A stretch of DNA of 10,094 nucleotides. Source: an uncultured Collinsella sp. GTDB lineage: Bacteria; Actinomycetota; Coriobacteriia; Coriobacteriales; Coriobacteriaceae. Shown one piece after another: positions 6,858 through 10,094 of this stretch. The stretch spans positions 1 through 10,094 of the forward strand of contig CAKUHM010000037.1 in assembly GCA_934655835.1 (NCBI GenBank), in the 5' to 3' direction. The notes under the pieces were generated by a model. That model was not told the DNA's origin, did not search any database, and saw only the letters and a program-made list of their open reading frames with translations. Both the position numbers and the translations under genes were made by a program. Positions within the stretch are counted from its first letter, which is position 1, and the number at the start of each line of letters is the position of its first letter.

Positions 6858-6930
6858 GCCAAAAAGGGACAGGTTTGTTTTGGCAGGTTTAGAAGTTTTA
6901 CCTACCAAAATAAACCTGTCCCTTTTTGGT
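6858..6930. repeat. Long near-perfect palindrome (REP/RAYT-like element) between nikR and hypF
   Basis: Positions 6859-6883 and 6905-6929 are 25-bp inverted arms differing at one base, which is a G-U wobble in RNA. Pairing continues inward through AGGT/ACCT after one mismatch (6884/6904) and outward through one wobble. This gives roughly 31-bp arms around an 11-base loop (6889-6899). The core is GGGACAGGTTT/AAACCTGTCCC flanked by A/T tracts. It fills almost the whole 102-base gap and ends 11 bases before the hypF ribosome site. An alternative smaller stem is possible within the left arm (CCTGCC 6855-6860 with GGCAGG 6882-6887). The form suggests a dispersed REP-type repeat; copy number cannot be seen here. 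Confidence 0.8.
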
Positions 6931-6952
6931 CGGTTTTGATGAGGAGAGTCGC

Positions 6953-9631
6953 ATGCGGCATGTGCATATTCACGTGACGGGCATTGTACAGGGCGTTGGC
7001 ATGCGGCCGTTTGTGTATCGCGAGGCCATGGCGCACGGCATCTGTGGCTGGGTGCTCAACGCGGGCGACGGCGTGCATGTCGAGGCGCATGCTTCGGGCG
7101 CAGCGCTCGACAGCTTTGTCGCCGCGCTGTCGGACCACGCGCCTGCGGCAGCCCGCGTGGAGCGTATTGACGTTGCGGATTTGGAACCCGGCACTTGGGA
7201 TGCCGCCGACGAGCAGGGCTTTCGCATCGTGGCGTCACAGGATCAGACTGCGCATACGACGCTCATCTCGCCCGATATCGCTACCTGCGACGACTGCCTA
7301 CGCGAGCTGTTCGATCCCGCCGACCGACGCTATCACTACCCCTTTATCAACTGCACCAACTGTGGGCCGCGCTTTACCATCATCCGGTCGCTGCCCTATG
7401 ACCGAGCGGCTACCTCGATGGACCGCTTTCCCATGTGCCCCGCGTGCGCCACGGAGTATACCGACCCACTTGACCGGCGCTTTCATGCGCAGCCCGATGC
7501 CTGTTTTGATTGCGGGCCGCATATTACCTGGCGTGAGGCGGCGGGCGGTATGGAGCTCGAAAACTCGGGGGCGACGCCGGCTGTCGGCGACACGCGCGAG
7601 GCCAGCGACGCCATTATCGAGCGCTGTGTTGAATTACTTGCGGCCGGTGGCATTGTTGCCATCAAGGGCCTGGGCGGATTCCATCTGGCTTGCGACGCCG
7701 CCAACGAACAGGCGGTGACCGAGCTGCGCCGTCGCAAGCGCCGCAGCAACAAACCGCTTGCTGTTATGGTGCGCGACCTTGGCGGCGCCGAGCGCCTGTG
7801 CCATGTCGATGATGCCGAGCGCGACTTGCTGGCCGGCAGCATCCGCCCCATCGTGCTGCTGCGCCGGCGTGGTGCTGGCGAGGGAGATTTCTCCGATGCT
7901 CTCGAACTCGCACCGTCCGTTGCGCACGATCTGCCCGAACTCGGCGTCATGCTCCCCTATACCCCGCTTCAGCATCTGTTGCTTGCCGCCGCCGCTTCGC
8001 ACGGCATGCGCGCGCTGGTTATGACCAGTGGAAACTTGAGCGAAGAGCCTATCGAGACCGACGACGATCTTGCTTGGAAGCACCTCGTTGCCGCCGGTAT
8101 CGCCGATGCGCTGCTCGGCAATGACCGCGCGATCCTCTCGCGCTACGACGACTCCGTAGTACGTGTGGTCGACGGTGCCGTTATGCCCGTACGCCGTGCT
8201 CGCGGGTACGCCCCGCAGCCGTTGCCGTTGCCGGCACTCGCCGGCGCCGCGCCTTGTGTGCTCGCCTGCGGCCCGCAGCAAAAGGCCACGATCGCACTCA
8301 CACGCGAGGACTCGGACGGTCCTGCGGCTTGTTTTGTGTCGCAGCATATTGGAGATGTCGAAAACGGCGCGACTTTCGATGCGTGGAACGCCGCGCGTGC
8401 GCGCCTGGAAGACCTTTTTGACCTGGTGCCTGCCGCGCTGGCATGCGACTTGCACCCCAGCTACCTATCGAGCCAATGGGCGCGTGAGCAGGCGCGGGAA
8501 CAGGACCTGCCACTTATCGAAGTCCAGCACCATCATGCGCACATCGCGAGCGTGATGGCCGAGGCCATCTCCGCGGGTCAGCTTACGCCCGACGCGCGTG
8601 TGCTTGGTATCGCTTTTGATGGCACGGGCGCCGGCACCGACGGGACCATTTGGGGCGGCGAATTTCTTGTCGCCGGCCTCGCCGATTTTGAGCGCGCCGC
8701 ACACCTGCGCACCTGGGCACTCCCCGGCGGGGCCGCATCCGTGCGCGACCCCCGACGCAACGCCTTTGCACTGCTCAGCGAACTCGGCCTGCTCGAACAT
8801 CCGGGCGCCGCCCCGCTTTTGGATAGCATTGACGAGCAAACACGTAGCGTGACGACCACGATGATCGAGCGGAACATCAACAGCCCGCGCACGAGCAGCA
8901 TGGGCCGCTTGTTTGACGTCGCGGCGGCAATCTTGGGCATCTGCGGCACTGCAACCTACGAGGGCGAACCCGCCATCGAGCTCGAGGCCGCCGCTTGGCG
9001 CGCTTTTGGCAACGAAAACAGCCATTCCACTGGCAATCAGGCGGGTGTATCCGCATCCGCTTCAACATCACTGGACAGGTTGTTCAGATACGTATTATCT
9101 ACAGACCCCCTATCTGGCATTTTTGGCCCCATTTGGACTAAAAAGAGCTCTCCAGATACCCCGTTAGCGGCGAATATGTCTGCCGAACACCCCAAATCGA
9201 CCCATTTGGGGTGTTCGCAGACGGCTTTTGCCACCCAGAGCCCATCACAAAAATACGTATCTGAACTAACTGTCCAGGCGGCCTCGGATAGCTCCCTCGT
9301 TTTGGACCAAAGACCATTATTTGAGGCGCTTTTGGAGGGAATTGAGGCCGGCGCGCCGGCCGACAAGCTCGCGTTCGACTTCCATATCGCCATTGCACGC
9401 GCATCGGCCCAAGTCGCAAGCGAAATCTGCGCTCGCAAAGGCATCGACACCGTCGCGCTCTCGGGCGGCGTGTTCATGAACCGACTTTTGTTTCAGCTCC
9501 TCACCCGTAAGCTTGAAGACGCAGGGCTTACTGTCTTGGTTCCCCGCACCGTGCCCGTCAACGATGGCTGCATTGCCTACGGCCAGGCGGCGGTCGCCCG
9601 CGCTCGGCTCGCGCAGGTCATACCGCAGTAG
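6953..9631 (+). CDS. hypF: Carbamoyltransferase HypF, [NiFe]-hydrogenase maturation, with an unusual insert
   Basis: HypF uses carbamoyl phosphate and ATP to make carbamoyl-AMP. It passes the carbamoyl group to HypE, where it becomes the cyanide ligand of the [NiFe] centre. There are 892 residues; about 750 is usual. The domains are: acylphosphatase (about 1-90; VTGIVQGVGMRPFVYREA); zinc-finger region with CxxC pairs C112/C115, C134/C137, C162/C165 and C184/C187; YrdC-like domain (about 217-415; IKGLGGFHLACDA, KRRSNKPLAVM); and Kae1-like C-terminal domain (about 430-892; VQHHHAHIAS, FDGTGAGTDGTIWGGEF, ALSGGVFMNRLL, NDGCIAYGQ). ATG 6953 is chosen because GAGGAGAG precedes it and the acylphosphatase fold begins there. 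TTG 6926 lies in the palindrome arm. Residues 707-775 are an in-frame palindromic segment in a variable linker. All recognisable catalytic motifs are intact, so the enzyme is probably functional. Confidence 0.95.
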   Translation: MRHVHIHVTGIVQGVGMRPFVYREAMAHGICGWVLNAGDGVHVEAHASGAALDSFVAALSDHAPAAARVERIDVADLEPGTWDAADEQGFRIVASQDQTAHTTLISPDIATCDDCLRELFDPADRRYHYPFINCTNCGPRFTIIRSLPYDRAATSMDRFPMCPACATEYTDPLDRRFHAQPDACFDCGPHITWREAAGGMELENSGATPAVGDTREASDAIIERCVELLAAGGIVAIKGLGGFHLACDAANEQAVTELRRRKRRSNKPLAVMVRDLGGAERLCHVDDAERDLLAGSIRPIVLLRRRGAGEGDFSDALELAPSVAHDLPELGVMLPYTPLQHLLLAAAASHGMRALVMTSGNLSEEPIETDDDLAWKHLVAAGIADALLGNDRAILSRYDDSVVRVVDGAVMPVRRARGYAPQPLPLPALAGAAPCVLACGPQQKATIALTREDSDGPAACFVSQHIGDVENGATFDAWNAARARLEDLFDLVPAALACDLHPSYLSSQWAREQAREQDLPLIEVQHHHAHIASVMAEAISAGQLTPDARVLGIAFDGTGAGTDGTIWGGEFLVAGLADFERAAHLRTWALPGGAASVRDPRRNAFALLSELGLLEHPGAAPLLDSIDEQTRSVTTTMIERNINSPRTSSMGRLFDVAAAILGICGTATYEGEPAIELEAAAWRAFGNENSHSTGNQAGVSASASTSLDRLFRYVLSTDPLSGIFGPIWTKKSSPDTPLAANMSAEHPKSTHLGCSQTAFATQSPSQKYVSELTVQAASDSSLVLDQRPLFEALLEGIEAGAPADKLAFDFHIAIARASAQVASEICARKGIDTVALSGGVFMNRLLFQLLTRKLEDAGLTVLVPRTVPVNDGCIAYGQAAVARARLAQVIPQ
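9111..9158. repeat. Small inner inverted repeat of the hypF insert
   Basis: TATCTGG (9111-9117) and CCAGATA (9152-9158) are perfect 7-bp inverted arms. A looser TTTTT/AAAAA pairing (9120-9124 with 9140-9144) lies inside. It is the left internal arm of the element at 9071-9277. Confidence 0.45.
9178..9222. repeat. Strong inner hairpin of the hypF insert
   Basis: Arms 9178-9197 and 9204-9222 pair over 19 bp with a single bulged C (9183 or 9184) and a six-base loop (9198-9203). The core is GAACACCCCAAAT/ATTTGGGGTGTTC. It is the most stable internal structure of the hypF insert. It encodes the MSAEHPKSTHLGCSQTA part of the protein. Confidence 0.75.
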
Positions 9632-9702
9632 GCTGTTTGGCTAGCCCATGCGCCGCCGTCTCACAGGTGTAACGCGTTTGCCCGCAACCCCCGCGAGCGC
9701 TA

Positions 9703-9716
9703 CCATCAACTGATGG
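9703..9716. promoter_or_regulatory. Palindrome upstream of hypC (possible operator)
   Basis: CCATCA-AC-TGATGG is a perfect 6-bp-arm palindrome in the 131-base hypF-hypC gap, overlapping a possible -10 (GATAAT, 9716-9721). A second overlapping pair TGGATA/TATCCA (9714-9719/9730-9735) is also present. The gap has no gene. The palindrome could be an operator for an internal hypC promoter, but no -35 is convincing. Confidence 0.3.
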
Positions 9717-9762
9717 ATAATTAAGCGCCTATCCAGCGCTAAGCGTATAAAAGGGGAACATT

Positions 9763-10023
9763 ATGTGCCTTGCCGTTCCCGGTAAAGTGGTCAAACGCGA
9801 CGACGACCTAAAGGCGACCGTCGACATGATGGGCATTGAGCGCCCCATTTCACTGCGCCTCGTGCCGACGGCGCAGGTGGGCGACTATGTTCTCGTACAT
9901 GCCGGCTTTGGCATCCAGATTGTAGACGAGCAGGAAGCTCAAGAGACACTCGATCTCGTCAACACCATGACCGAGCTGGTCGAAGAGGATCAGCTCGCCA
10001 CCAACCCGGCCGAGGCGTACTAG
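9763..10023 (+). CDS. hypC: HypC, [NiFe]-hydrogenase maturation chaperone
   Basis: This 86-residue cytoplasmic HypC/HybG/HupF-family chaperone pairs with HypD to assemble the Fe(CN)2CO unit and delivers it to the hydrogenase large subunit. The signature start MCLAVPGKVV contains the essential Cys2. The family features VDMMGIERPISLRLVP and VGDYVLVHAGFGIQIVDEQEAQETLDL follow at the expected spacing. Length is normal. ATG 9763 is preceded by AAGGGGAA. The stop overlaps the first base of the hypD start, which supports co-translation of the two partners. The acidic tail after about residue 70 (ELVEEDQLATNPAEAY) is typical in variability. Confidence 0.96.
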   Translation: MCLAVPGKVVKRDDDLKATVDMMGIERPISLRLVPTAQVGDYVLVHAGFGIQIVDEQEAQETLDLVNTMTELVEEDQLATNPAEAY

Positions 10024-10094
10024 TGGCGGCGGCGCAGCCGGCTCGCCCCGGTATCGATTTTTCGGCATTCCGCGATCCCAAACTCGCTCGCGAG
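10023..10094 (+). CDS. hypD: HypD, [NiFe]-hydrogenase maturation Fe-S scaffold (N-terminal fragment)
   Basis: Only 24 codons are present; the gene runs off the right edge. A GTG at 10023 overlaps the hypC stop by one base (TAGTG). The frame reads VAAAQPARPGIDFSAFRDPKLARE, where FSAFRDPKLARE matches the conserved HypD N-terminus (typically F-R-D-P-x-L-A). HypD is the [4Fe-4S] partner of HypC that holds iron while CN and CO ligands are attached. The assignment rests on this short motif together with the hypC-hypD gene order. The exact start could be revised. Confidence 0.8.
   Translation, partial: MAAAQPARPGIDFSAFRDPKLARE

Larger units (their letters stand above)
9071..9277. mobile_element. 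Putative in-frame palindromic insertion element inside hypF
   Basis: The ends 9071-9096 and 9252-9277 are 26-bp inverted repeats matching at 24 positions (outer end CTGGACAG, inner end TTCAGATACGTATT). The span is 207 bp, exactly 69 codons, and begins on a codon boundary (residue 707). A hand count gives about 49% GC, lower than the surrounding hypF, with codons rare here such as TTA, CTA and AGA. It adds residues 707-775 between the conserved YEGEPAIELEAAAWRAF and RPLFEALLEGI blocks; removing it leaves a linker of ordinary length. It contains nested hairpins (9111-9158 and 9178-9222), giving a cloverleaf-like fold. No target duplication or transposase is seen. Mobility is inferred from structure alone. 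Confidence 0.6.

Noticed and set aside
6858..6930. CRISPR repeat or intrinsic terminator
   Set aside because: There is one palindrome only, with no spaced copies, so it is not a CRISPR array. A T-run occurs within the right arm rather than after the stem, so it is not a standard terminator.
6926..6952. TTG 6926 as hypF start
   Set aside because: It lies in the arm of the palindrome and has no ribosome site. ATG 6953 is preceded by GAGGAGAG and matches the family N-terminus.
9071..9277. hypF interrupted or pseudogenised by the palindromic segment
   Set aside because: The segment is 207 bases, contains no stop in frame, and the conserved C-terminal motifs continue in the same frame after it.

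Overview
The window looks like a chromosomal segment from a high-GC anaerobic actinobacterium of the Coriobacteriia. A Collinsella-like gut species is my best guess. This rests on the GC-rich codon use of most genes, the AgrC-like kinase with LytTR regulator, the large secreted beta-helix/Ig-like surface protein, and the [NiFe]-hydrogenase maturation genes. The genus is an inference; no rRNA or other taxonomic marker is present.

Layout. (1) 1-2526, minus strand: a large, somewhat lower-GC secreted surface protein, 842 residues visible, with its C-terminus beyond the left edge. (2) 2527-2770: a divergent intergenic region. (3) 2771-4770, plus strand: a LytTR response regulator and an AgrC/ComD-type membrane histidine kinase whose stop and start codons overlap by one base. 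(4) 4834-5409, minus strand: a 191-residue protein that looks like a degenerate uracil-DNA-glycosylase-fold protein. It is convergent with the kinase gene and divergent from trxA. (5) 5546-5866: thioredoxin, followed by a strong intrinsic terminator at about 5978-6015. (6) 6088-10094, plus strand: a nickel/hydrogenase-maturation cluster. Its order is a small His-containing helical protein, a NikR-family nickel regulator with a His/Cys-rich N-terminal extension, hypF, hypC and the start of hypD.

How the genes fit together. HypF makes the thiocarboxamide used to build the cyanide ligands of the [NiFe] active site. HypC and HypD form the scaffold on which the Fe(CN)2CO unit is assembled. A NikR-type regulator in the same cluster would tie the pathway to nickel supply. 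The two-component pair lies head-to-head with the adhesin-like gene, so it is a plausible but unproven regulator of it.

Two repeat structures stand out. Between nikR and hypF is an almost perfect hairpin with roughly 31-bp arms (6858-6930), which looks like a REP/RAYT-type palindromic element. Inside hypF is a 207-bp, exactly 69-codon, lower-GC segment (9071-9277). It is bounded by 26-bp inverted repeats, contains further nested hairpins, and falls in the variable linker of the C-terminal domain. It resembles a palindromic mobile element inserted in frame into a protein gene, comparable in style to Rickettsia palindromic elements. I consider it the most interesting feature of the window.
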